Positions 37,601 through 52,600 of a DNA stretch of 64,000 nt are shown here, in pieces. Position numbers and translations under genes: made by a program. Position 1 is the stretch's first letter. Each line of letters starts with the position of its first letter. The stretch comes from Spisula solida. Lineage: Eukaryota > Mollusca > Bivalvia > Venerida > Mactridae. Location of the stretch: contig OX365946.1 in the NCBI GenBank assembly GCA_947247005.1, positions 6,208,453 to 6,272,452 of the forward strand. The letters run 5' to 3'. A model generated the notes under the pieces. The model searched no databases, was not told the DNA's origin, and saw only the letters and a program-made list of their open reading frames with translations.

Positions 37601-40600
37601 GAGATTAGGCCACAAAATTATGACTTTGGAAATGATGCCAACACATTCCTGATCAAATTCATTGTTTGAACAAACCCCCTTCCCCTCTACTAAACATACC
37701 TGTTACATAACTAGACTGCATCAACTTAACTACATAAGAATGCAACACACCGGCATGCCAAACTAATGATAAAACCACTTGAAAAAAGAATATTGGGAAT
37801 TGAGTATGTTGAAATATATCTATGGTATCATGATTGTGAGGCAGTACTACAAGTAGCAATGTTTCTACAAGTTGCCAGCCAGCCTGCAACATACATACAT
37901 AAACCACTACCTTCACCAAAACGTTACACCAGATTTACCTAGCTCCCAGATACATACAGTTAAGATTCCTCAATGAATGATGGTATAACCTCAGTGGTTA
38001 TATATACAGCTGTTCTTACTGTACTAAGATAACAGTCTGATTACTGCATCATCTTACATGCAGCCGCTTCATGTTTTACGTAATCAGCTGTTTTCATAAA
38101 AGTGAAACAAAATCAGAGCCCCTAAAAATGTGTTTTCACTGGATAACTCATGCTTCAGATGAATGCCTAAACCTGGTCTATTATGTTTGTAATTACTCAG
38201 AAAAGATGGGTGTGACTGATTATAATAACACCTTGAGTATTTCTACATCTCTGGTTACTAGATGTATTTATTTATAAGACAATCACCTCTCTACAAAACT
38301 GGGTTATCGAAAGCTTAGGGATGAAATTCCAGAAGGCAGCATAATCTTGCCATAAACCCTTTGAAGACAAGCTGACATTTGCATTACAAATAGATACTTG
38401 ACAGGACTGACTGCATACTTTTGATGCATATGAAGCATATCTTTAAGGGGTCTTAAGGCTAAAATGTTTGTTCTCTCCATTTTTCGTTTTCGCTCTAGAT
38501 TAAAGGACAAAAACAGGGTGGAGTGCAGAGAAGAGTCGAAATTAGGTGGTGTAAAAAACATCCATTAGCTGGATTAAATATTACCAAATTAGTGTACCTA
38601 AATTGATTCACATTACTCTTGATTATGACAATATAATATCTCTCTTATACATATAGTTTTAGTACATTATCATTAAAGTCTTATAACTATAAATCAAACT
38701 GTATTCCAATGATAGATTAGTTTCGTAAGTTTTATTTATCATTAACAGATAATACATCATCAGCCCATGGATGACAGTCAGCTGTGGTTGCACAAAGAAC
38801 ACATTTACCTGCATGGTGGTAAACACATTTAACAATCCACTTATAATTACATGAACACTCCTTACTGTAGTTCATAAAGGTAATGAATGCAATATAGAAG
38901 TGTCGGAGACAGATGATAGCCAGATGACAGCCGATACCTTAATACAAATAGATGATAACATATATCAGATGTGAAAGGCAGCATTCAACAGAAACAGCAG
39001 AGCACAAAAGGCACAAATTACAAGAACAAGTCACAATTGGTTTTAGAACAATTTTTAGAGCAAAATCTCAGGTCTCAATAAATCCACTCGTCCGCTTGTC
39101 CTGCACAATTTTTCCCTTCTTTATTTATATAGCAGGACAAGTAAGATTTTGGGGTTTTCTTCTTTGCCTATATTGCAGGACGAGTGCTTTTAAAAAATTT
39201 GTTGAGGCCTGAATCTAATTGAGTTTGATTACTCTATGAGGACATACTTAGGATATGGAACCAAGAAACACAGAAAATGTCTTAATTTCCAAGAACCAGA
39301 ATTATCTTGTAAGATAAATATCTCTAAACAAACAGACTAACTATATAATATATATACATGGTTTTCAAAGTATGAAGCCCCACCCTAGTATAAGTACTGG
39401 TAAACCTTCCCATGGGGTATACATATAGATGCTACATTGGTAAGTAAAATCAGTGGAAACTTACAGTTTTTGAAGGTGTGACCCTAAAGGTAGTTAATTT
39501 AAGATAACACACTCATGAATCGATTTCAAATTAGTCAGCACACGAAAAACCACACACCGACATAAAAACTATCCATGATTGACATTCCCCAGTCATGAAA
39601 GCTACATAAAATATGCAGAACAGTGAGATGAAAGGCCCGAGACATTCTTTGATTATATCATTATAATGATGTATGAGATGGGAGAATACAATGACCTTGA
39701 CATTGTCACTATGTAATAATATGTATGATACCATGGTTTATTTCATAGTGTATCAGTAGCTTTCATACGTTATGTACCAGAATGCATTGTATGGTATTGA
39801 CATCATTGTACGTATTGAACTTAGTACAACACATTAATACACACTTTACGCATGTTCTAAACCAGTCGATAGTTTGATAGCTATTAATGAAAGTTGAGCA
39901 AGTAAGCGGACATTGATTAGGCAACATTAATACCATCATGTCTACATCATCATCCAGCACAACAATAATACCATCATGTCTACATCATCGATCCAGCACA
40001 ACAATAATACCAAGGCCTATAATACTTTCATGCTTACTGGCAGTAAAGTAGACCACACCTTCAAAATGCTAATATATTCATACTTTAATAAGATTCCATG
40101 TTATAAACATTTATTTTTTGCTGTTGTTCACCAAAGATATTCAAAAGTTTGTCACGAGGCCTGGGCTACACCTATGATAAACAAACCATGGTGTATTGTT
40201 GACAAACAAGTCTTTTATTAATTGGTATACCAATAATGTTGAAGATGTCTTGTTAAAGTAAACATCTTGTTTTCCTTTTCATTCTTTTTTTACAATATTT
40301 CAGCTAACTATTGAATCATGTATAGATTGATAATTCAGAGTGATAATGATATCTTGTTATAATTCTTCCAGGAAATATTGAATATTCATGTTTTGACTAA
40401 ATTTAGAACTATCAAGGTCATCTCGTGAAGAGATGTCATGCTGCAAGGCACGCGCACTGGTCGTAAAATGATGGATTATCAAAGTTTCAAACAAGACATA
40501 CAAACACACTGCTCTATTCGTCGACAAGCGGAAGTCATAATTCAGTGAACAGCAGTAGTAGTTTAATACACTATGTTGGGAACACACCATTAATGACACC

Positions 40601-43600
40601 ATAAACTCATCAAAAATGACATTTCTAATATCAACGGCTAACCTGCCCTATTTACTATTTTTAGAACAAATATTACAAGTATACTCCAGAAAAAATACAT
40701 GAAAGCTACAAACAAGTTTTCTCCAACGGTCTAAGTACTTCTAACTATATGTGATGTACCTGGTCAGTGCCTGGTCAGTCAGATGATTATATAAAAGTAT
40801 CGGTCAGTTAACAATCCTGTATAAGGCAGTGACCATGCTGTCGACAGTTTAAAGGTTAAATAGAAACTACATAACAGGTCAATGTAGCCTGTGTACAAAT
40901 ACAGCTATTCTATGCTCAAATACTCCTCTAATGGAATTCACTAGCTCAAAGCATTTTTTCTTCGGAACACAGTTATTAAGAGTCTTCAATGTCTCTCAGT
41001 ACATAATCAACTCTTAAAATCATCAACCTGAGCTTCTGTATCAGCAAGCAAAGGGGGAACTTCCAGGAAGTAAAGTTAAGTAAAAATTGATTTACATCAG
41101 GCATACAGACAGACAAACAGGCCTTCATTGTCCCAGGTTGCTTTTATGTGCCTTTGTAGCTCAATGGTTAGTGTGCTCGCTGTCTTATCTGGCGAACCGG
41201 GTACAAATACAGGTCTAGGCACTCATATGCCTGCCATATTATAGCAGAAAGCTGACAGGCAAATAAAGGCTATGCTCTGCATCAAAACAATTTCATCTGT
41301 CATGTTGTACAATTAATTGTCTGATGGATAGTCCCAATGACTATGGACAAACAATCTACATTCATCTATTGACTGGCAATGACTACCATTAGTGGTTTTC
41401 AACCTTCTATTTCATATGCTGACAGCCCCTTTTAGTAGTCAATACACAATTTATAACTTGTAAGGAATTTAAGAGAATCTGAAGTCAGAAATTAGTTATT
41501 AACATACTGTATTAGGAACCATCAGCCTGCTACAGAGTAGGCCTCAGCGTATACTTACATTTTCCAGTATGTGAGATCAAGGAATGGACTGATTTGGTGC
41601 TCTAATAATTTCTGTGGTTTATGGTTGATATGTGAGATGCTTGAATCCTGACTGCTCTCCAAATCAGACTCATCACTGTCTGTCAAAGGCTGGAACAAAT
41701 CAGACTTGTCTAAGCTATCATCATACCCTGAAAAACATAAAATATACAAAATATGTAATCTCAATATATTGATAGGGCTTTTTCCACACTCGGGATGGGG
41801 CAATAGACCTTTTAATAAGGGAAGAGGGGATACTGGTATTTTTGTGATTGGTTTTTGTAGAAAGATCATAGATTTCAGTTTTCATTTTTTGGGAAAACTG
41901 TGTGATTTCAAATTTTGTTTGCTCGGTAATAATGGCCCCTACTATGTAAGGGGAAAAAGCCCTCACTCAATCATGTTTAAGAATCTGACACAGCTAAATA
42001 ACACACATTCATGACAAATTGTCGTGTAATAAAAGGAAGGCATTGTTCTTATGTATGTATTTACACACAACACCCGGCATTCTATTTACTCTAAATATTT
42101 TACTAATTATTTACATAACTCAAACCCAAGAAGGTATGAAAACATTCCACAATCATAATCCATTCTCCGTCCCTATGCTGGGACAATACCCTTAAACGAT
42201 ATAATTACAATGCGAGTATAGTAAATACCCCTAGCAAAATATAAACTGGTTTGTGTGTAGTTTTATTTTATAGCTACATAATTAGTATCAATCAAAATTG
42301 GATACATTATAAAACATATGTTTCATGATACAAATTTCAATGAACCTACTTAATTTAAATCTGACTTGAGTATGATAAATATATGGTAATTTGTGGAGAC
42401 ATGGTAATTTGTGGAGACAAATTTATCATGAATTAAACATAGTTGTCTGGTCAGATAGCCATGTAGTTAATAAGTGGTAGAATGGTCCGATAACATGAGG
42501 ATAACAGTAACTTATAAACCAAAAACTAGAAATGTAAATTTATCACACTCAAACTTCCTCATCAATATATTGATAAACTTCATCCAAACAGACCACCTTA
42601 AAAAACGTCCTGTATAAAGAAGAGGCAGAGATAGAAAAAGAATAGACAATACAATAAACAAAACCCTATTTGGCTGCTTTCAGTTACAGAATCTCATTGT
42701 TATGACCACTACAGTTTATAAGTACTCTAGATTGTAAGTTTACCATTGGTGGTCTTGTGTAACTAACTATGAACCAGACCATAGTACAAGTGTACTTAAA
42801 GCAATATTACAGACCAACAATATAAACCCAGATAAAACCCAGACACAAATCAACATAAGACAAATCTTTGAAATATAACAGAGCTACCATAAAATTGAAA
42901 GCCTGTCTGCATTTGTGCAGGATAAAATACAAGTACATCAGTCTGTAGATAAGCAATCAACCTCGACAAGCAAGGATGTACAGCTAGGGTATATAGGTTA
43001 GTTATGTCATGTCTGTCACTTCTTTCCTGTAACTGACAACATTTTTACCTGAGACGCCTGCAATGTATTAGGTCAGTGTATATATGTATCTATAGCTACT
43101 AGTAGAATAAGAACATCACATGCAAACTATCGCAATACCAGACAATTTACGAGCAACCCAACATGTCAAGGTATTCCGACCTTAGTACTCCACAGAAAGT
43201 TATAACAAATCAACAATTCCTACTTTACCAGTATGTCATTCTGTAATTTCAGATCTCAAGAAGAAGAACAAACATGCTATTTCCGCCAAATTGGAGACAC
43301 AAATCCCCTATTCCATTAATATGGTATGTGCCCTATTTTCACTGACATCGCAATGTTTTTCCATGAAAATGTATGATTGAGGTGGTTGAAAGCTTTGCGT
43401 TTCCAGAACAAAAGTTGGAACACCTGAGCATTGATTTTTGTCTTATAAATGTATTTTAAGAAACAACTTCGTAAAGAGCCACCGATTCTACAAAAACCTA
43501 CTTATTTTTATCTGTGAATCCTGCACAGATGCATAGACGCTTATTAACAGTTACTTTCATGTATGAAGCTAAGTGTTTTTCATGTAATCGAGGGCATTAC

Positions 43601-46600
43601 ACAGTGTAATACTGTTAGAACATGACTAGCCAACAATATCATGCGTTCATTTTTCCCTGTAATTCCAAACTTCCATTAAACAGCATGTGTTTGAACAAAA
43701 AATAAAAGCCATAAAACATCACAGAGTACAGGAAGGTATTTCTGTGTATTGATTTAATCCTACCAGTTTGTAGTAGCACATCTTTTCCCCCTGCACTATA
43801 ACTCAGCAGACTCTCATCTGAGCTATATATAGTGTCAGACAGTCGCAGCCATACACCAATCAATAGTTTGAGCATTTAATGGAATCTGGAAGGGAAGTGG
43901 GTCATTTAGAACTAGGGTGATGTGGAAGAATGCAGGAGTCCCCCCCCACACCAGACTCTCAATACACAATCTCTGTAACATGTTTGCTGAGGCATAATAT
44001 GGATTTGCAATATTGTGCAAGACTGGCAGAGTAATAAAAAGTTTCCTGTAAAAATACTTTAATTGATTGACTAGCACAGGAATTTTGTAATCACTTCAGC
44101 TGATTTTTAAGAGTTTATACTAGAATACGTACCAATAGCAAAACAGTATTTCTTGAAAAACGTAAAACTCTATTACCGGCAGTTTGAAGATAACAGCACC
44201 AACGAGATGACTCATTTAGTCATAATGTTTTCAAGTTTTTAATGAACAGAAATACCTAACATTTTTTAATGTCACATGTTTATATGCTCACCATCGGCTT
44301 TGATTTCCACTATTCTGTAACAATTAGATTGACTATACAGACTTGTGCAAATTAAACAAGTGGCCCTTGCTAGTCAGTTAGCACCTGGCCCAATTGGCCA
44401 ATAAGTCACCTTAACAACAGTAGGTAATATAGATCTGCTGCATGAATACATGTAAACTGAACTTCAGAATCAAATATGTATTCATACAAAAAAGACAAAC
44501 TTAATTAAGCTGCTGTTTCATCAAGATGAATATCATTATAGTTTCATATTAGAAATCAATACAAAATCTGAACTTGGCAGCAACCCCATCTCTACCGTAA
44601 AGGATATTCTTTTCTATCGGTGTCTGATTTCAGATGAGAAATAATTTAATTCCACAGTCTCCTGTCACATTCTTTAATCAAACAAAAATAGCAATTATAT
44701 CTCAATTTCCGGGATCTGGAGCGACAGCATATTGATGGCTAACAATTTGTAAGGAGAATTATGGTTTGATTTAAAAGTCACAACAATGAACCTGCTTTAC
44801 AGCATAGAAATAAACAAGAGACAATGACCTTCGACCTCTTTCTTATAATGACAAAGGTCATCTCAGGTCAGAGCAGTGGATTATGGGTGAATGACCGATA
44901 GAATGAGGCAGTGAGTGACCTGCAGTTGCAGAGAGAAATAACAAATGATAGAAAATAGCATGACATAGGAAAAAGGGAGAGAGTTGAGGGAAAGTTGAAA
45001 CACTGATGAACAGAGCATTGAATGACTGGAGAGGAAAATCAACAGCGGAAGTGTGTAATTAACTTACAAATATCTTATAAAATGCTCAATAAAAATGTAA
45101 TTTTAAAGGAAATATCTTTTAAGATCTTTCGACAAGATAAAACACTTTAGATCAAGACAGAAAACTCAGTAATAGTTACAATGGAGTTTAAGACTTGTCA
45201 ATGATGTATTCAAATTTGTTTTGGTAAACCAGTGACCTTATTTTCAGCCGGTAGATGAGAATTAAAATCTCTGACTTGTTTCATCAACCATAGTGACCTA
45301 GTTACTGTTAAAATGGGTAAAATGTGAGAGTTCAACTTCGGATAAGGTAACCTTAGGCAAGAACTGATGTCCACCTGTATAGTCATTCTTTATGAATGGC
45401 TTGGAATCTCTGGCAGAAATCCATCATTTATATATACACAAATTGCTGACATTTATTACAGATTCTTACAGCATATTCCATTTCAATTACTGGGCAAGTA
45501 TCCACTAAGATGTCCTTAAAATATATATATGGAAATATATGTCCAACCAGCACAAATTCCATTATCTCAGAGCTGCCTTCTACCTTCAAAGCACAGACTC
45601 GGCTGGATCATGCAATCCTCACATTAATTAGGAGATTGACACGATACTGCCTTACAGCTGAATCAAACACTCATATGAAGCTTCTACTGGTCTACAAACA
45701 CATCCATCAAGTTATTGTTCATAAATTATTATTGTAGTTCATAAAATTATAAAAGCACTAAATGCACACTTAAATCAAAATTGTGGACTGTTTGTAGAAG
45801 AGCAAGTTAACCATTCCAAAACTGAGAATGGACAATTTTACAACCTGCCATGCAGGAGTACCGGTTGTCAACTGGTTCTGTTACATTTACATGCAGGTGG
45901 TACTCAAATGTGCATGTAATCATGTACCTTGGCATCAATCTAATGACCAAGTTACATGAAATACCAGGAATTCTTAAGAGTATTCTCTGGCATGTATATG
46001 CAGCTGAGAGAGGAAGAACTTGCACCTAATGAACAAAAATGGTTTATCTAGACTAGATTACCTGTACTTCATCAAATCAATGACAGAACACTTTTTATTA
46101 ATTGCAATGTAGAGTGTAAGATCATAGAAGAGGACAAGAAACTCATTTACACAAATTCATGAGGGTGTGATAGATTTATAAGCCATGAATCATTCACCAT
46201 TCACAACACAGTAGTAGGTACCTTGAGTTAACTAAGATCTCATGATCAGACATGTTACATGTACATAATGTATATAAACACTTCTGTTAAGCTCAACATT
46301 GAAATGTATGAAAGCTTTTAAGACTAGCAATTATATTCACATCATCAAAATCAGTGTACATCTAAAGAAATCGGTAAAACATGCCTTTTAACATCACCCC
46401 AATCGTAAGACCACCAGTCCACAAATAATGACATTTCCAACTTGTATCCCAATTGGTTCTTTTCACATCTACCTCATTACATATATAGACTAAGACCACC
46501 CTACAACCAAGACCACCCTTAAACAAAAACCACCCTAAAACCAAGACCCCCCTTAAACCAAAACCACCCTTATACCAAGACCTCCATTGTTCTTCAATGG

Positions 46601-49600
46601 TCCTAGTGGTATTATGATGACTGGTGTGTGACTGTATTCAGGAACAAAGGATCTATGAAGGAACAAAGTCAGCAATATTGACCTTGCTGTTTATGTGCAC
46701 TCGAGTTTTAACCGAAGAGCTTTAATAGCTAATCATTATATTTAAAAGCCAACTATACAAAGTACTTAAATAAATTGTGTTGATGTAATCAGCTTATAGC
46801 TGATCAAGCCTGAAAGCCACGAACAAGATATATAAATCCTTCATACAGGCAAGTGGTGGTAAACTAGTATTATATGCATGCAAGCAGTGGTAGGTGCACA
46901 TAAACTGTGTACTAGAATACAGCTAATTGGATAAAACATATAGGGATTTATGTAGTATAAGATTTAGTGGATTTATAGAAGAAACTTGCATCATGTTGCA
47001 TCATTATGTTGCATTAAGCCTTAGGTATATAACTGTGCACTAATTAGCTGATCTACAAAAACGTTTCACACCACCTAGAGCATAACATCTTACAACGCCC
47101 AGCTCATCTAACATACATCATCTTCCAAGTGTAGCAAGACTAACTAGTACTGCAGGCACTGGTTACTGGATTTCACTTTTACAGACAAACCTGTCCTATT
47201 AAAGCATCCAGTCAATAGATGGACGCTTTGCGACCCTTTAAAACAGGTGATTGGGTACTTCAGTTGTATCGGGTTTAGGAATGAGAAAAACATTTTAAGA
47301 TTCACCAAAAGTGGCTGCTTATTTCAGGTGCCCACTAGTACAAGTTTATCTGCAGGTCAAAGTTAAAGAAAATATGATAATATTTAAGCTTGTTTGCATT
47401 TGACTGAGACAGTCAGAAGTGCATTTCCCTGCCAGATTGGTTAAGGGACAAATTTTATGACTCATAACATGTTTTGACAACATTTAAAAGATGCCTGTTT
47501 GGATAAAAGAGTTACAAATATGTATCTTTACTCATGTTTAACTCACATGTGATCCATAATCGTATGTATACACCACCACCCAATACAATGTCATGATGAA
47601 ACATGTTCAGGCAATGAGGCAGACATCAAGTTGAATAACCCACACACTGTGTTTTAATACATCTATTCACACATTCTTCCAGCTTCAAACAGTTCACAGT
47701 TCACTGCATACAACCAGAAGCCGCACATGAAAAGCTTGGTAAGGTCAGTTACCCTACAGTATGTTGATGAGGAGAAAGGTCACTGACATGCTAATTACTG
47801 AACAGACCAACTATCCAAGAAAAGATACACATGTCAGCTGAGAGAGCGCCATGATTCTCAATGGTTTCCAGGGAATGCGGTAGTACTGTACGAAATGCCA
47901 TCAGTCTCCAGAACTTGTAATAAACCATCAAAACTAACAGAAATTTGGACAAAACCCTACTGATGCCTACATAAAGTGTATATATGATTATCAGATAAAT
48001 TTTGAAGTAGTCATAATTTTCAATCACAATATAATGCAGTTGAACCTGTCTTAAGCAACAAGACAAGTGAAATATCAAATTGGGTTGCAAGCCGGTGGCT
48101 GTTTAATAAATATATTATTGCATAAAAAACAGTTTATCCAGATACATTCCATTAACATTTTCTGCTTTAATTGCAGGTTAACGAAGGTGACACGCTTATA
48201 TATTATATGATTAATACAGGTTTGACTTTACTATGAACTGGCAACTTGGCCACACTGGATAATAAATTCTGGTATTAATGTAGCACTCTGTACAAAGCTA
48301 ACAAGTTATCACACATTCCCCAGATGTAATCACAGGGAAAAAACAACCACCACCATGGTGGTGGACATGTATAATCAATAGGCTGTAAATTCCCCGGTCA
48401 TTGAACTGTGTGAATGAACAATGGTGGGGAATAGGGAGGGATCTTGATCACCATCACTGATGTGCGATAATAACATGGTAACCAACAAGACAGCAAATTT
48501 CTCCACACTGTTTTATGACAGCCCTAGGCACGAACAATTGACAAGCCATAATGTGGGGAGTTGACAAGTTCAAACTTTCACTTACATACTGCTGAAACAA
48601 TTCCTGATTGCATTGATAGTGCTTGATAGTAACATTCATGCACCAGATTGTTAGTCAATGAAGCAGCCATCAGCGGAAGCAAGATATATACTCAAATCCA
48701 TTCAGCATTTTTATTTTATTTTATAATTTTCAATGTACCTGCAGAAAACAACCACTTGCTTTAAAGGCCAAAAGTTGATGCTGCAGCAAAACATCTGTAG
48801 CAGGAAGTGAATAAACTTTGGGAGATGATAATGGAGTTATAAATACAAGTCAGTTGAGCATATTATGAAATGTATGAGAATTCTATCATGTATATTGTTT
48901 CCTCACCCTGTTTTTCTTAAATTGATTCAAACCATATTTAGCGCACACTGAAAGACCTACAGTTGTTACAGTCAGCTCTAGCATAATATTATAATAATAA
49001 CCAATTAACCATGCAATGTATACAAACACATATACATAATTACATAACCCAAGCACTAATCCATTACATAAGCAAGATATACACCAAAGACTTCAAAAAG
49101 CATAAACAAGAAATCAACTCCCCATGAATATGTATAACAGGGAGAGTAGTGACCGGAGGGATGGTGTTGTTGTTCAACAAGAAAAGCTGCTAATAGGGTG
49201 ATAAAAGTCATTTGTCCAACCACTTGACAAAGTAGAAGAGTTGTCACATCTGTAGTTAATCTGTAACCATAGACAAGCAGGGAGGAAAACGATTTGTCCG
49301 GAAAATTGCCATTATAGATCAACAGGTAATTATCTGAACATGAAAAGCAATAAAATAAGATTGCCATTATCATCCTTAAACAGTCAACGAAATACTGGCA
49401 CAGATCAGCATCAAGCAGCACGACAGTCAGTCCAAGTCACCCATTGTGAGAACCATTCAGTTATTAGAAACTCTTTTAAATTAATCAATTATTTGCCAAT
49501 TAGCATATCTTAACTGCTTAGTTGACGACCAAGTCTCAAAACGAAGATGCTATGACTATTTGATACAAGTAAATGGTCCCTAAACGATGAGAACTAGCAA

Positions 49601-52600
49601 AATGTTCACATGAATTGTCACTTACAGAGAAAGTGTGGGACAAAGTTCATATTGTGGCCAGAGAAAGTAGCATGTACATCAAAGAGTAACAGACAGAATC
49701 AGAACAAACTGTTTTAGCGAACATGCTAAGTAGACATACCAGATGATTTCAACTTTAGCTAGATTTCAAATTAAGAAATGCACAAGGATGTTGCAAATGA
49801 AGCTACACTTTAGTACAAAAGAAGTTTTTTTGAACTTGTATGCATAATTTTGAGCACAAACAATTTTTCTCAAATTCATTCATTGCCCCTATCCCAAGAA
49901 CAACTCAAAGGGGTTCCTTATACAAGTAACTGGAGTTTTCCATCAGTCCATTAATACATATTTCGCAAAGTAAAAACAAGATTTTCAGATTGAATCAGAC
50001 ATCTTGATTCTTACCTGATAATTCTTCTGGAAGGGGGCTTGGAATGGAGAAGTTTTGTTGCTGCATTTGTTGATGATGGAGCTGTGATGATGATGAACGA
50101 TGTTTGGCTTTCAAAGGGGATTTATACTTCTGCATAGTGGGACTGAGTTGTTTCTTGATTTTGTGAGTAGATTTTGTACCTGGACCTGCACGTGCATCAA
50201 CCACCTGAAAATAGAAATAATGAAAACTTTTAAAAACATTCAGCATTACAAGGTACATTTGTAATAACAGCTTGTCTAGTTAGTAGAGGGCAAGGCTGTG
50301 AGCACAGTAAGAAGAATGCAAGGCTGTTACCCTGCAGATCCAGGTTTGAATCCCAGGTTGGACAGATTATAAACTTCCATAATATCTGCACTGCCTGGTC
50401 GCCCCAGCGGAAGGGCCTGAGTCTGACTGATCATATCCCCAACAATGGGAAATGGTATCAACTGCTTGCAATAGACTGAGAACAGTGAGTTTGTAATTGT
50501 TATCAAATTTAGGAAAACTTTTTTTTGTAGCCCAACTGGTTGCTGTATATGAGTTTATGACTTAAGACAATCTAACTTGAAAGTTCTTCTCATTTTCCCC
50601 CCAAACAGATTCATAGTGATAAGTCAGACATTAACAATGCCTTCAAGGACCATTTCAATGGGTATTTCAATCACTTGCTCATATTTTTGGCAAGGAAAGT
50701 TGTAGAATCAATGGTTCTACAAGAGTACAAGTACATATCATAAAGTGTGCTTCCTCTCCAACTGACTCCAGCCCACACTTGGGACAATAACCACCTGTCA
50801 CTGAAGCATCATTAAAATAAATATTGAATAATTATAACAGTAAAATGTTTAATAAAGCTCACTTGAAAGTGAGGACAAAGAATAATACAAGTATGGAGAG
50901 GGAAAACAAACACTCATCAATAACCATCCATAAGTGAGATGTTTTAATGCGTCATACTTTGAAACGACTTGTAAGCAGGAACTATATCAAGTACCGATTT
51001 ATTGATTGTAATTAACATTTTTATGACAAATTGTGTTCAGTACACTGAGTTTAATCTATAGATCTGGCAAGCATTCAATCTGAAATCAACAGTAAATACA
51101 CCAAGAAACCATGTAATGAAATATCGGATAATACTTAACATCATTTATAAATAGAGAATCATTGATTTTTAAGGTATGAAAAAAAGCTTAAGTCAATAAT
51201 AACTATTTAACAGTTAGAAAATTTCCTTTGTCAGGTTGACCCTATATTGACGTCACAATATATCGGATTGATACAATAATCCAATATCATCCAATTTATA
51301 CCCGCAGACCTGACAGATTCTACTAGTATTGAAGTGATGGATGAACAAAGTAAATCAATATGATGATATAACAATATTCATGTACTTCAACCATGACCAG
51401 ATAGTCATCATATAGTGTTAGTCATTTCTGTTTGAAGTCAATCAACAAGCTTCAGACATGTGTCTGGTAATTCCTACCCATGTTATTTATACATGATACA
51501 ACACTAACTCACTTCTATTTGAAGTCCAGATTTTCTGATTTAGAGATGTGTATCTGTTGAATGCTTACCAATGTTATTTATACATAATTCATGTACATAG
51601 AGGATGAAAAGAAAACTGGGTCAGTATATTTAGCAGCCAAAAGGCTGAAAAAGTTACCAAGTGTATCAAATACATATGAAAGTAACTTAAAACCAAGACA
51701 GATGTGGGTTGTTCTATTTGATACGAATATTCCCCCGTAGATTCTAACAAAGAAAGGTACACACATATAAAAGTTATATGACTGTAATGTTACTAGGCCA
51801 GACAGACAGTTTAAGTAGAGCATGAACACAAAACACACTTACAAAAACTACCATGACATTTCTCAATTTATATTGAAGCCATTGTTAATTGTATATCAGA
51901 AAATGAGAAATACAAATAAACCTAAGTAAAAAAGCTCTACAAAGATAATGTCAATGTGTCTCATTATAAGTTATAGTCATTCAATGTAATCAAATAAAAT
52001 TCAATAAACTCAAGCAGTGCTGAGAGTACTGGGTGTACTGAGGGTACGGTGATTTTAATGGCATTCAGCAGCCATTGCCCTCAACACAATAGGCTGGTAC
52101 ATAAGGGGGCACATTGAGTACACAGTCTCCAGCCAGGGGTAAAAAACTTAAGATTCAAGTTAAGTACACAGACAAGCAGAGACAGATACAGAGCACACAA
52201 TACCTAACCATAGAATGATGGAACAATACCTGGCGATGACAATGGCTGGCTGCAGGGTCGTATCCTGAGAGGCAAATATTTTCTAGGGGATATCTTTTTA
52301 AAAGTGCTCATTATATTTTAGAAAAGTGCTTGATTTCACTTAGGTAATTTCTCAGAGGAACTTTTCGGCTACCTACATCTATGAAAGGTTAACAAGAGAA
52401 AACAAGAAGGCCTTTCTGGTGTATTACATTGTAGTACTTGTAGGAATAGTATGTGTGTGTGTGTGTGTGTGTGGCATTTATACGAATAGTTCTGTTAGCA
52501 AGTTATAAGGCATGTTTACCAGCATATTTATAAATACATGCAAGGTGTGGCCTGGTCAGCTATGGAACAAGATTGACCGGTCAATGACTGCCAACTTCAG

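Larger units (their letters stand above)
29655..41558 (-). other. SINHCAF: SINHCAF intron between coding exons 3 and 4 (~11.9 kb)
   Basis: The intron is bounded by GTAAGT at its 5' end and TTTGCAG at its 3' end, on the minus strand. It holds a foldback MITE near 29.8-30.1 kb, two LINE 3' fragments at 34.6-35.2 and 36.3-36.85 kb, and a tRNA-like SINE near 41.15 kb. The rest is AT-rich sequence in which I see no conserved coding frame. Open frames at 32.6-33.3 kb and 37.4-40.6 kb have no recognisable domain. Confidence 0.85.

Noticed and set aside
49056..49421. 121-codon minus-strand frame with hydrophobic stretches
   Set aside because: It lies in a SINHCAF intron, has no recognised domain or splice logic, and AT-rich DNA gives such hydrophobic frames by chance.
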